A DNA stretch of 64,000 bases from Pirellulaceae bacterium (lineage in GTDB: Bacteria; Planctomycetota; Planctomycetia; Pirellulales; Pirellulaceae), in assembly GCA_019636375.1 (NCBI GenBank), contig JAHBXS010000005.1, positions 434,001 through 498,000 on the forward strand, given 5' to 3'. The notes under the pieces were generated by a model. The model was given only the letters and a program-made list of their open reading frames with translations, searched no databases and had not been told where the DNA came from. The translations under genes were made by a program, and so were the position numbers. The first letter of the stretch is position 1. Every line of letters starts with the position of its first letter. Of the stretch, positions 35,011 through 42,951 are shown in pieces.

Positions 35011-36132
35011 ATGACATTCTTGAACAGTGTCGAACTTGGTGCCAAGGGTCAAAGGACACTTCCTGCCGCAGCCTACTGCGACGCGACGGTTTTTTCACAG
35101 GAGCAATCGGCGATATTTGAAAGTCGCTGGGTTGTCGCCGGAGTCGCTGCCGAACTTGCCGGCCCCGGTGCCTTCATGGTCAAACAAATCGGCAAAGAAT
35201 CGATCTTGGTCGTGCGCGACGAAACAGGAACAATCCGAGCCCATTTCAATCATTGCCGTCATCGCGGTACGGAGCTTTGTTCCGAGGCGAGCGGTCAATT
35301 GCGGCGTACGATTCAGTGTCCCTATCACGCTTGGACCTACGGACTCGATGGAAAACTCGTAGGAGTTCCCGACGAAGATCAAATGGAGGATTTTTGTCGA
35401 GCTGACTTCGGGCTGCACTCGGCGGTTTGTCACGAGTGGGACGGCCTGATTTGGGTGAACCTAAATCCTCAACCGGAAGACTTCACCAACTTCATCGCTC
35501 CCTTAGTTGGAAAATTTACTCCGTGGAATTTGCCTCAACTCGTGAAGCTTGGTGAACGCAACTACGATGTTGCCGCGAACTGGAAACTGATCGTTCAGAA
35601 CTACAGCGAGTGTTACCATTGTGCCGTGATTCATCCTGGGTTGGTTCGCTTATCGCCACCAAAGTCGGGAGGCAACGATTTGGTTGAAGGGCCGTTTTTG
35701 GGTGGCTTCATGGATGTGACGGAACCGGGAGGTTCGTTGACCTGCAGCGGACGAGCTTGTGGTGCCCCCGTTGGCGACCTGACCGGCGATCATTCTCAAA
35801 GAGTCTACTATTACGTTTTGTTTCCAAACGTCTTGTTGTCGCTACATCATGATTACGTCATGGTGCATACACTTTGGCCGCTCGCTCCGGATCGAACCAA
35901 AATCGAGTGCGTCTGGTTATTTCACGAATCGAGTCGCGATCAAGCACAATGGAATCCCGAAGAGGGCATCGCTTTTTGGGATCAAACCAATCGTGAGGAT
36001 TGGGACATCTGCGAGCGGACCCAGCGTGGAGTCAGCAGTTCGCGTTATGAGCCCGGTCCGTATTCCAACCGGGAAGCGATGGCGGCGGCGTTTGATCGAT
36101 ACTACTTGCGAATCATGCAAAGTCCAAAGTAG
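35011..36132 (+). CDS. Rieske non-heme iron oxygenase, quaternary-amine type (GbcA/CntA-like)
   Basis: The 373-residue alpha subunit has a Rieske cluster at HCRHRG (Cys82, His84) and CPYHAW (Cys103, His106) and a mononuclear iron site at NYSECYHCAVIHP (His203, His208), with a downstream Asp in NREDWDICERTQRG. The residue bridging the two centres is Glu200 rather than the Asp of aromatic-ring dioxygenases. Glu at this place is known in carnitine oxygenase CntA and in glycine-betaine and choline monooxygenases. It therefore probably oxidises a trimethylamine- or betaine-like compound, but the substrate is unknown. No reductase partner is adjacent. It closes the lysine cluster and is convergent with the LysM gene. 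Confidence 0.85.
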   Translation: MTFLNSVELGAKGQRTLPAAAYCDATVFSQEQSAIFESRWVVAGVAAELAGPGAFMVKQIGKESILVVRDETGTIRAHFNHCRHRGTELCSEASGQLRRTIQCPYHAWTYGLDGKLVGVPDEDQMEDFCRADFGLHSAVCHEWDGLIWVNLNPQPEDFTNFIAPLVGKFTPWNLPQLVKLGERNYDVAANWKLIVQNYSECYHCAVIHPGLVRLSPPKSGGNDLVEGPFLGGFMDVTEPGGSLTCSGRACGAPVGDLTGDHSQRVYYYVLFPNVLLSLHHDYVMVHTLWPLAPDRTKIECVWLFHESSRDQAQWNPEEGIAFWDQTNREDWDICERTQRGVSSSRYEPGPYSNREAMAAAFDRYYLRIMQSPK

Positions 36133-36177
36133 TTATCGCACTTCATTATTCACGTTCTTTTCGAAGTTGGATGGTGA

Positions 36178-37374
36178 TCAGCGAACGATCACTTGGCTAC
36201 CGGGTGACAGGATTTCGTTCAAATCCTTGGCATCTTGTTGCCGAAATGTGATGCTTTGCGGTGCTTCCCGTTGCCCTTGGTCGGCATACAGAGCAACTCC
36301 GGAATCGAGCCAAACCACAAACTCGCCGAGAACCGCATCGCGCCGCGACTTTTTGGAAACCAAAAAAGTTCCCGTTTCTAAGTTCGGGTCAAGGTTCACC
36401 ATCTCAAAGCGGCAAGCGTACATGTCATCGACGTACAAGGTTGCCGTACGAGTCGTCCGGTCGATTTCGGCGATAAACGGGCCGGATAGTTGTTTCAGTT
36501 CAATTCCTGGCGTCAGGACGAGAGGGTTTTGGATTTTGTCTTGGTTGACATTGAAAATTAGGTTTGTCGGAACCCGCCACTTCGCTGAGAGAGTATCCAA
36601 CGAGTCACCCGACTGAACGACATAAGGAACGCTTGAAAAATGATGTTCTGGCGAAAAGATCACTTTTGCCGCCAATCCGTCCAACCACTCCATGAGCAAC
36701 TGCCGTTCTTCGGCGGGCAAGTTGGGGACTCGATAATAGGGAGTGAGGATTTCCAACGCGTCTCGATAGTGCTGTTCGTAGCATAGTTGTTCCGCATTGG
36801 GGAAAACACTCATCAACGGCACGGTGGGAAGACTTGGCAGCGGCGAGTTGGCCGCGAGGTTCGCGAAGGCCCCGGCTGAACCTGGAGACTCCATTGTCGG
36901 AGACTCGACGCGAGGTGCCGCACCCGCAAACGAACCTTCGGGCGACGTGAGTGGACGCATTTCGGTCATTGGGGGGGCGGGAGTGTTCGTCGTGAATTCC
37001 TGCCCAAATCCAGAACTGTTCGATGGTCGAGTGGTGAGCGAATCGAAGGATCGTGACTCGGGTGGTTCAATGGGATTGAAAGCCCCTGAATTCGCTGAAC
37101 CGAACTCATTCCCAAACTGAGTTGCCGAATCGGTTTTAGGAGGTTGGCCAGCAGCAAACGTCACGGGCGAATCGGGTTGAGAATTCATTGGCGGCGCCGA
37201 CTTACTCGACGGCATTGAGGCGAAACCATTCATCGTCCCTTCGCCATTCGGTTCGGAAACCGTTAAAACTGTTTCGGGAGTAATTTTTTCCTCCGGCGAA
37301 GTGATGATTTGATAAACGCCGTATGAGACGCCCAGCAACAAAATTGCAACAACCATGTTCTTCGATGAGTTCAT
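36178..37374 (-). CDS. LysM protein with degenerate L,D-transpeptidase-like domain
   Basis: The 398-residue protein has an N-terminal membrane anchor (MVVAILLLGVSYGVYQII), a P/S/N-rich linker to about residue 190, a short helical segment, then LysM (YVVQSGDSLDTLSAKWRVPTNLIF, about 250-295). The rest (FIAEIDRTTRTATLYVDDMYACRF, ETGTFLVSKK, ending LNEILSPGSQVIV) has the order of a YkuD L,D-transpeptidase domain, but the catalytic His and SxGCxR block is absent, so it cannot cross-link peptidoglycan. It may bind wall material as a scaffold. It is similar in layout to the LysM protein at 12259-13662. Inactivation is inferred from missing motifs. Confidence 0.75.
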   Translation of the reverse strand: MNSSKNMVVAILLLGVSYGVYQIITSPEEKITPETVLTVSEPNGEGTMNGFASMPSSKSAPPMNSQPDSPVTFAAGQPPKTDSATQFGNEFGSANSGAFNPIEPPESRSFDSLTTRPSNSSGFGQEFTTNTPAPPMTEMRPLTSPEGSFAGAAPRVESPTMESPGSAGAFANLAANSPLPSLPTVPLMSVFPNAEQLCYEQHYRDALEILTPYYRVPNLPAEERQLLMEWLDGLAAKVIFSPEHHFSSVPYVVQSGDSLDTLSAKWRVPTNLIFNVNQDKIQNPLVLTPGIELKQLSGPFIAEIDRTTRTATLYVDDMYACRFEMVNLDPNLETGTFLVSKKSRRDAVLGEFVVWLDSGVALYADQGQREAPQSITFRQQDAKDLNEILSPGSQVIVR

Positions 37375-38059
37375 CCTGCACTCCTTGACTTGCGACCAGC
37401 AGCAGCGGCTATGTGTTCTTAGTTTATTTGTGGAAAAATGCGAAGTTCATTCGGCTGTCCCAAGGCAAATGTCTCGGAACAAGTGGCAACAAAAACCAAT
37501 CCAGAATTGGCCAGCCGCACGCGACGGTAAAGCCTGAGTTCGTTGTGTTTCTGAATGGGAATTGTGATTTTTTTACCCCGCATTATTCAAGCGAAAATTT
37601 AGTCGAATCGCCTTCGAATCACTAGGTCAAACACAAGATGCTAGCGACATTGGAAACGTGGATGCCGCCAAGACCCGAAATCCAAAATGCTCCGTCGGGA
37701 GTTTTTAGGGTGAGACATCTTCCCGAACCGCCAGCATGTGAAAGTGAGTTACGAGCCCGCAGCGTCTGTAAGTAAACCTACCGAATCGAACCGTCCACTT
37801 GCGGGCACAGCGGGCCTTCAGGTCGTTGTTTCAAATAATCTGAATTTGTGGAAAAGGGGGTTGCGGACAAAAGCCGCCCGAGTGGGAAAAGGGGAGATTT
37901 GATCGAGTTTTAGCACTCAGTTCTGCCAAATCGTCGAATTCCTTTACTTTTCCAACGTTTCCGCTACGATAATATCGACTTCGACGCATTAGAAACCTCC
38001 GGCGACCAGTTGCTTGTTGGCAGCGGGTATTGGGAGGTTAGTGTTGCGGAGATTTTTCA
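37375..38059. other. Intergenic region upstream of tmRNA
   Basis: About 690 bases. It must hold the LysM gene promoter (minus) and the tmRNA promoter (plus). Nothing else was recognised; the short ORFs lack good starts. Confidence 0.5.
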
Positions 38060-38418
38060 GGGGGCGAATTGGATTCGACCGGATGCTGGAAATGTTGGTG
38101 GCGTGTCGTGGTTGGTCAGCAGGCCACGTAAAAAGCTGATCAAAACTTTATCTGCCAACAATAACTTGGCCCTGGTTGCTTAATTAACAAGTAACCCGGA
38201 CTGCGAACCTTAGCCGAAGAGGTTCAAAAGTCCGTCGCTAAATTCGGATCGTCTCGACCCACGTTGAAAACGGTCGGGATTAAACAATGTTTTCGACTAG
38301 TTTCTCGGGGAGCCTTGTCAATTGGCGTCTTGAGAAGCGAAGCTTAAACCATTGACTACACACGTAGAGGCCAACATGGAAACGTCTCGGGACGCGGGTT
38401 CGATCCCCGCCGCCTCCA
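38060..38418 (+). ncRNA. ssrA: tmRNA (transfer-messenger RNA)
   Basis: The 5' end GGGGGCGAATTGGATTCGACC and the 3' end GGGTTCGATCCCCGCCGCCTCCA form the tRNA-like domain: GGGGGCG pairs with CGCCTCC and the T-arm is present. The tag frame reads GCC AAC AAT AAC TTG GCC CTG GTT GCT TAA (38154-38183), giving ANNNLALVA, then a stop. It rescues stalled ribosomes with SmpB and tags proteins for proteolysis. CCA is not fully encoded after the discriminator A (38418). The tag start is chosen as the first Ala codon. Pseudoknot arms should lie between 38190 and 38340. Confidence 0.93.
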
Positions 38419-38675
38419 CTAACGCGGTCACCGCAAGGTGACTCGGAGCAAGCAGGTCTGAATCGCGAAAAAATCCGCCTGGACTTGAAATTCTTCTGGC
38501 GCCTCTGGCAGGTGTCCCAGTTCATTAGATCCCTCGTTGGCCTCCCCAAGTGACCGGAATCGGCGCTACAGTGACAAGCGGAATTTCTGACGGATTCCGG
38601 TGGTCGAAGAAGCAAATTTTGTTTCACTGATGTAGAGGAATCGAATTCCCCCCACGCTTTTCTGATGGCTGACAA

Positions 38676-39332
38676 TCAACTCAATTGCAACTGTCCATAC
38701 GACGAACATCGTGGTGAATCGTAATGCAAGCCAGTTTCCTTTCGAGCCGGAGCTCGCAAACGCGGCAACAACAACTCGTTGAGAATTCTGTCACAGGCCA
38801 TTTGGATGGTGCTCAAAACCTCGCCATGCAATCGCAACGTTCTCCCGAAAGGATCGGGAAGGTCAATTGGATAACCTCGAGGCAAAAAGTCGCTAAGTAA
38901 ATGAAGGTCACACATTGGATGTGAGTGCAGGCGCCTCAAATCCATCAACACCGAACGATCCATCGCGATTACAAAACCCGGACGACTGAGCTCGATTCGA
39001 TTGATCCGGCGTGCACGACCCGTAATTTGATATCCGCGTCGCATTGCCGTGAACCGCATCTTCCAGGCAGCTTTTTTGCCTTGGAATTCATCCAAAATAC
39101 CGGCGGAATCCACAGACACAAGCTTGGTTGTTTCAGTTTCATGAAGTAAACGTTTTAAGACTCCCACACAAGCTGGTGAGCGACAAACATTGGCCTTGCA
39201 GACAAACAAAACCGACAAACGATGAACACGTTCATAATTTTCAGGTCGGGTCACCTGTGAGTTCCCCAAAGGGCTTCCAAAAATGTGCTTATTCACGGTT
39301 TCTCTTTCTTTTTTAAAAGTTTCGGACGTCAT
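38676..39332 (-). CDS. Low-molecular-weight protein tyrosine phosphatase-like protein
   Basis: The 218-residue protein carries the PTP loop LFVCKANVCRSPA (C-x5-R-S, with Ala where the family normally has Gly) and, further on, LPDPFGR, which supplies the general-acid Asp. The family hydrolyses phosphotyrosine, and bacterial members often regulate polysaccharide export kinases; no such kinase is adjacent here. About 40 residues before the fold and a basic tail after it are extra. The start (39332) overlaps the stop of the upstream PEP-CTERM gene by four bases (ATGA), suggesting translational coupling. The substrate is unknown. Confidence 0.8.
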   Translation of the reverse strand: MTSETFKKERETVNKHIFGSPLGNSQVTRPENYERVHRLSVLFVCKANVCRSPACVGVLKRLLHETETTKLVSVDSAGILDEFQGKKAAWKMRFTAMRRGYQITGRARRINRIELSRPGFVIAMDRSVLMDLRRLHSHPMCDLHLLSDFLPRGYPIDLPDPFGRTLRLHGEVLSTIQMACDRILNELLLPRLRAPARKETGLHYDSPRCSSYGQLQLS

Positions 39333-40051
39333 CTAGGAAGTCGGATTCTGGTGGCCAAAAGAACCGCTGCCCACAGAAACAGACCGGTGAAATTCGGCTC
39401 AGGAATTGGAGTTGTCATTACCGAAATCACGACCCCTTTCTTTTTAATGAATGCGGCATCAGTGGAACTCAGCGAGGCTGCAACCAATGTGTTATTCATG
39501 GTGAACAGTCCGTTTCCGACGGGAGTAACACTCAAATTCGCATCTAGGCCCCAGGGAATTCCAAACTTCCCAAACGGAGTTGTGCTCTGGTCGGTCAGCG
39601 AAACGGATTGTGAGTCAGTCTGGTTGGCAGTCTGCAAAAAAGCAGCCAGCGACGACGCCACAAACGCTTGACCTCCTGAAAACGGAGTTGCCAACGTGTA
39701 ATCACCAAACTCCTGAATAGATATCCCGCTTATCAGCCAACCACTCTTGGCCTGAAGTGCGAAACTAAGCTGACCATCTACAAGGGAAACTCCGCCCCCC
39801 GCACTATTCGCCTCAAAAAGTTTCGGCTGAAAAATTAAACTGTTTCCAAACACGATCGGTGCCCCGAATAGCTCAGGGACTTGACCAATTCCAGGTCCAA
39901 TCGAGGAGGACGATTCACTAATAGAGATGAATTCAACGTTCGTACCAACCCGATCACCATAGTTGATGATGTCGCCCTGCAGCACAGCACCGCAACCAAA
40001 CCAGCACATAAACATCAAACCATGCCACCATCGATTTTCAAACATACTCAT
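39329..40051 (-). CDS. PEP-CTERM secreted protein
   Basis: The 240-residue protein is from ATG 40051, which has GGAGGG seven bases upstream; an in-frame start at 40105 is weaker. It has a hydrophobic signal (HGLMFMCWFGCGAVL) and a beta-rich middle typical of PEP-CTERM cargo, with SGWLISGISIQEFGDYTL and many Ser/Thr/Gly residues. The C-terminal IPEPNFTGLFLWAAVLLATR ends in IRLPR, the Pro-Glu-Pro, hydrophobic helix and basic tail of an exosortase substrate. It overlaps the phosphatase gene by four bases at its end. Its precise function is unknown; it is most likely displayed at the cell surface. Confidence 0.8.
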   Translation of the reverse strand: MSMFENRWWHGLMFMCWFGCGAVLQGDIINYGDRVGTNVEFISISESSSSIGPGIGQVPELFGAPIVFGNSLIFQPKLFEANSAGGGVSLVDGQLSFALQAKSGWLISGISIQEFGDYTLATPFSGGQAFVASSLAAFLQTANQTDSQSVSLTDQSTTPFGKFGIPWGLDANLSVTPVGNGLFTMNNTLVAASLSSTDAAFIKKKGVVISVMTTPIPEPNFTGLFLWAAVLLATRIRLPR

Positions 40052-40919
40052 TGAATACCCTCCAGCAAAAACGAGAAACAGAAACTTGGACACACCTGCT
40101 CTCATTAATGGCCCCCAACTGGAATCTTCAATGTGCGATGATCTTCACATTACTGAAGAAGAATGCTCCTCCAACAAGTTGCGTAAACCAGCAAGCTTTG
40201 GTTGACGTGTAGATTGCTTAAATTTTTGAAACTTTGCGGCGAACAACCCGCCAAATTGACTTCGACAACTCTTTGTCAATCCTTGGGCACGAACCCCCAT
40301 ACTTACCGACTCGGGCCGCCTAACATGCAAAACACGCTTGTGGACATTGCTTTGGTTGCGCAGCATGAACCACTCAACATTACAAACTGCCGCCGAGAAC
40401 TATTCTAAAAATAAATAGGCTGCGCAACGCAGTTAATTGCAATGGAAATGATTTTGAAACGAAGAGAATTCAAACAAGGCTTGATGAAAATTGTGCGTAG
40501 ACAGGACACCTTGGTTTTTGAACACTCAAGCTCGTCGAAACCATTAATGGGATGTAGCGAGAAGCACGGGATGTAGCGAGAAGCGGAAAAAACACCTGGA
40601 CAAGCCGAGGTGCTTTAGGCCGAACAATCTCCAAGTCTGCGGGATTTGGTGAAGCCTCGAAGAACGAAACCGACGTTCAGAAGGAAGTGACCGGGTTTCC
40701 CCCATTTTTAGCAAAAACAAAGCAGGCCCCAAGACGAGAACCAGACAAAGTTCCTTAAGCCAGCAATTTGTGGGAAAGCTGCCGTGTCGCCAACATTTTT
40801 CGAGTATGGCTTTCCAGGTGTTCACGATGCTTTCTCGTTTTGTGGCGACTCGATTTTTTGCTTAATAGTCGTTATCGTTGAGCCATGTTGCTGTTTTCAA
40901 TCATTTGGAGATTTGACTC
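40052..40919. other. Long non-coding region with a 17-bp direct repeat
   Basis: About 870 bases. The direct repeat GGGATGTAGCGAGAAGC occurs at 40549-40565 and 40568-40584, separated by two bases. I see no convincing gene: the short ORFs lack ribosome binding sites and family features. It may be a degraded gene region; the caspase-like gene follows. Confidence 0.55.
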
Positions 40920-42410
40920 GTGAAGGTCTTTATCGGAATCGGCATCGAGCAATATTTGGAACAACCGCTTATTTTGCCCGTAAAGTATGCTGAGGCCGAC
41001 GTTCGGGAATTCGCGCAAGTGCTGGAACAACACGGTTTCGATAAGAATGACGAAATCCTGTTGATCAACGATCAGGCGACTCAATCACGTATCAAGTCGG
41101 TGCTAAGAACACAATTGAGCGGCTTGGGAAACCACGATACGCTCTACCTTTATTTCGCCGGACGCGGAGCAACCGTGGCTGGCACGAGCTACCTGGCCTG
41201 CTACGACTCGATCCCTAGCGACCTTCCGGATACAAGTATTGCAATCAGTTGGCTGGTTGAGCAAATCAGAAAGTCGGCTTGCCAAAAAATCGTCGTGTTC
41301 CTCGATTCTTCCCGAAGTGGATTGATTGGCCCCGAAGGTACGCCGGATTCTTGTTCTGATTTGACTACAGATGAGTTGGGCCAGTTTTTTGCCGATGCCC
41401 AACGCTGCATTTGTTTCGCCGCGTGCAAGTCAGATGAGAGTTCATTTCCAAGCACGGACTTTAAACACGGGATATGGGCTTATCATCTGATTGAAGCCTT
41501 TGACGGCCGGGCTGAAGCGGCGTTAACGCGGGGACGACTGACGGGCTCGTCGCTGCAAAATTATCTCACGCAAGTAGTGCCGATGAGCCTGCGAAGCGTC
41601 AACCCCGCCGCAACCCAAACTCCTTGGCAATACGGTGGCGCAAACAGCGATCTTGAGTTGGCAGACTTAACGGATATCCTCGCTTCACGCAAAGCAGCCA
41701 AACACCCGCACGATGGCCAAATTGCCGACTCGATTCTTGCCAGCGAAGAATCGCAACCCATTACCCGACTTCCGGGTTTTGAAAAAAAGCGAGGGCATTT
41801 CGTGCCGGATCGCGTAAGTTCGGACGCAAACGAATTTATTGGAAGGCTTGTCGCCAGCCAAGTCGAAGCCGAACTCAAGCAGGTCCGCGATCATTTGAAG
41901 CGACAGTTTGAATTTGGTCGTAAAGAATGCCAGATTTCCTGTGATGGCGGAATCGGTACGGTGACGACCCCAAAGTTCAACTACAACATTGTCGTTTTTC
42001 AAGACGAAGACCATTGCGAGAACGTCGTCTGGCGCCGGTCAATCGAAGGGATTACCGACTCCAATGCCGTACTCTCTGATGATTTTGCATCCGTGTTTCC
42101 GAGCACATTCAACGCCATTGAATTACGGCTTCATGGTCGAGTCGATCTGGACCGGCTTGTTGATGTGGTCGAGGAAATCAAAAGAGTCAACAAAGACATC
42201 GATGTTGCCTACGACGATGATCGAGATATTTCGTCTTGTGTCATTTCAATGGCCGGTCATCCGAAGATTCGCGTGACGCAAAATACCTTTGTGGTACTTC
42301 ACGGGAGTCCAGCCACTCCCAGGGTTCTTATCGAAGCACTTTTTAACGCGCAAGCCGCCCTTACGCGATCCTTCAAAGTTGACGGCATCCCATTCGCAGG
42401 CGCAGGGTAG
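40920..42410 (+). CDS. Caspase-like (C14/metacaspase fold) pseudoenzyme
   Basis: The first 240 residues follow the caspase p20 pattern: VFIGIGIEQYLEQPLILPVKYAEADVREFAQVL, then LYLYFAGRGAT and VVFLDSSRSG. In active members these read SGHG and LDxCHSG. Here the His position holds Arg82 and the Cys position holds Ser131, with Arg132 after it, so peptidase activity should be lost. FAACKSDESSF and YHLIEAF also fit the family. The C-terminal part (about 270-496) is unrecognised, with a helical segment (ASQVEAELKQVRDHLKRQFEFG) and an alpha/beta region. The GTG start has GGAG nine bases upstream. It is possibly a regulatory or scaffold protein. No partner gene is adjacent. Confidence 0.75.
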   Translation: MKVFIGIGIEQYLEQPLILPVKYAEADVREFAQVLEQHGFDKNDEILLINDQATQSRIKSVLRTQLSGLGNHDTLYLYFAGRGATVAGTSYLACYDSIPSDLPDTSIAISWLVEQIRKSACQKIVVFLDSSRSGLIGPEGTPDSCSDLTTDELGQFFADAQRCICFAACKSDESSFPSTDFKHGIWAYHLIEAFDGRAEAALTRGRLTGSSLQNYLTQVVPMSLRSVNPAATQTPWQYGGANSDLELADLTDILASRKAAKHPHDGQIADSILASEESQPITRLPGFEKKRGHFVPDRVSSDANEFIGRLVASQVEAELKQVRDHLKRQFEFGRKECQISCDGGIGTVTTPKFNYNIVVFQDEDHCENVVWRRSIEGITDSNAVLSDDFASVFPSTFNAIELRLHGRVDLDRLVDVVEEIKRVNKDIDVAYDDDRDISSCVISMAGHPKIRVTQNTFVVLHGSPATPRVLIEALFNAQAALTRSFKVDGIPFAGAG

Positions 42411-42463
42411 TGACGAATCAGGAAGTATTCTGCCCTTCATCACAATTTCTCGATTTGAAGTTT

Positions 42464-42790
42464 TCATGTTTCTTTGGTCGGGCCGGTGCGGACAAGGAGG
42501 ATGGTGCCTAGGGTCATGAGGCTGGCGGCGATGGAGAATCCGAAAGTTGGGGAGATGGTACTCCAGAGGATACCGACGGCCGCGCTCGAGATGAATTTGG
42601 CAGTGCCGTTGATGGTGCCTAGGGCGCCTAGGCTGGTACCAATGATTTTCAGAGGAACGAGGTCTGCTGTAACGGTTGGCTCTAAGGCTTCTTGGATCGC
42701 CATGTAGATTCCGGCGACGACAAAGATCAATACCAAAACCGACGGTAGTTCGTTTTCAATCACAAAGGCCAAAGTTGTTTTCGGCGAACA
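42464..42790 (-). pseudogene. C-terminal remnant of an MFS-type transporter
   Basis: Only about 105 codons remain, covering the last three or so membrane helices (VLVLIFVVAGIYMAIQEALEPTVTADLVP, then SLGALGTINGTAKFISSAAVG and FGFSIAASLMTLGTILL). These match the end of a 12-helix MFS protein. The 5' part is missing and the break coincides with a palindromic repeat at 42791-42868, so the gene was probably disrupted there and then decayed. An ATG at 42844 exists, but the resulting N-terminus is encoded by the repeat. I consider it non-functional. Confidence 0.75.
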
Positions 42791-42868
42791 GTAGCGGAAG
42801 TCGTCGAGACTTTCGTTCGTTTTATCCGAATTTTTTAGTGCCACGAAAGTCTTGACGACTTCCGCTAC
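42791..42868. repeat. Palindromic REP-like repeat
   Basis: The left arm GTAGCGGAAGTCGTCGAGAC (42791-42810) continues TTTCGT; the right arm (42843-42868) is its near-perfect reverse complement, ending GACGACTTCCGCTAC, with one mismatch. A 26-base spacer lies between. A further partial copy, GTTGACGAGTTCCGCTAC, occurs at 42885-42902. It probably belongs to a dispersed repeat family and could form a hairpin. Confidence 0.85.
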
Positions 42869-42951
42869 CTAAAACCAACAAGCCGTTGACGAGTTCCGCT
42901 ACCCCAAAATCAAACTTTGACATCTAACTATGGTAAGCTTTCAATGAGGCT

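Noticed and set aside
27001..36132. Lysine cluster considered as synthesis of the osmolyte N6-acetyl-beta-lysine
   Set aside because: Only the aminomutase and acetyltransferase are needed for that; the aminotransferase, CoA-transferase and thiolase point to catabolism.
35849..36616. A 255-codon plus-strand ORF across the end of the Rieske gene and the LysM gene
   Set aside because: It overlaps two well-supported genes on both strands and has no recognisable motif.
38280..38675. A minus-strand ORF overlapping the 3' half of tmRNA
   Set aside because: The tmRNA is well supported and the translated protein has no family features.
40544..40825. A 93-codon minus-strand ORF in the empty region before the caspase-like gene
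   Set aside because: No ribosome binding site, repeats inside it and no recognisable family; likely non-coding.
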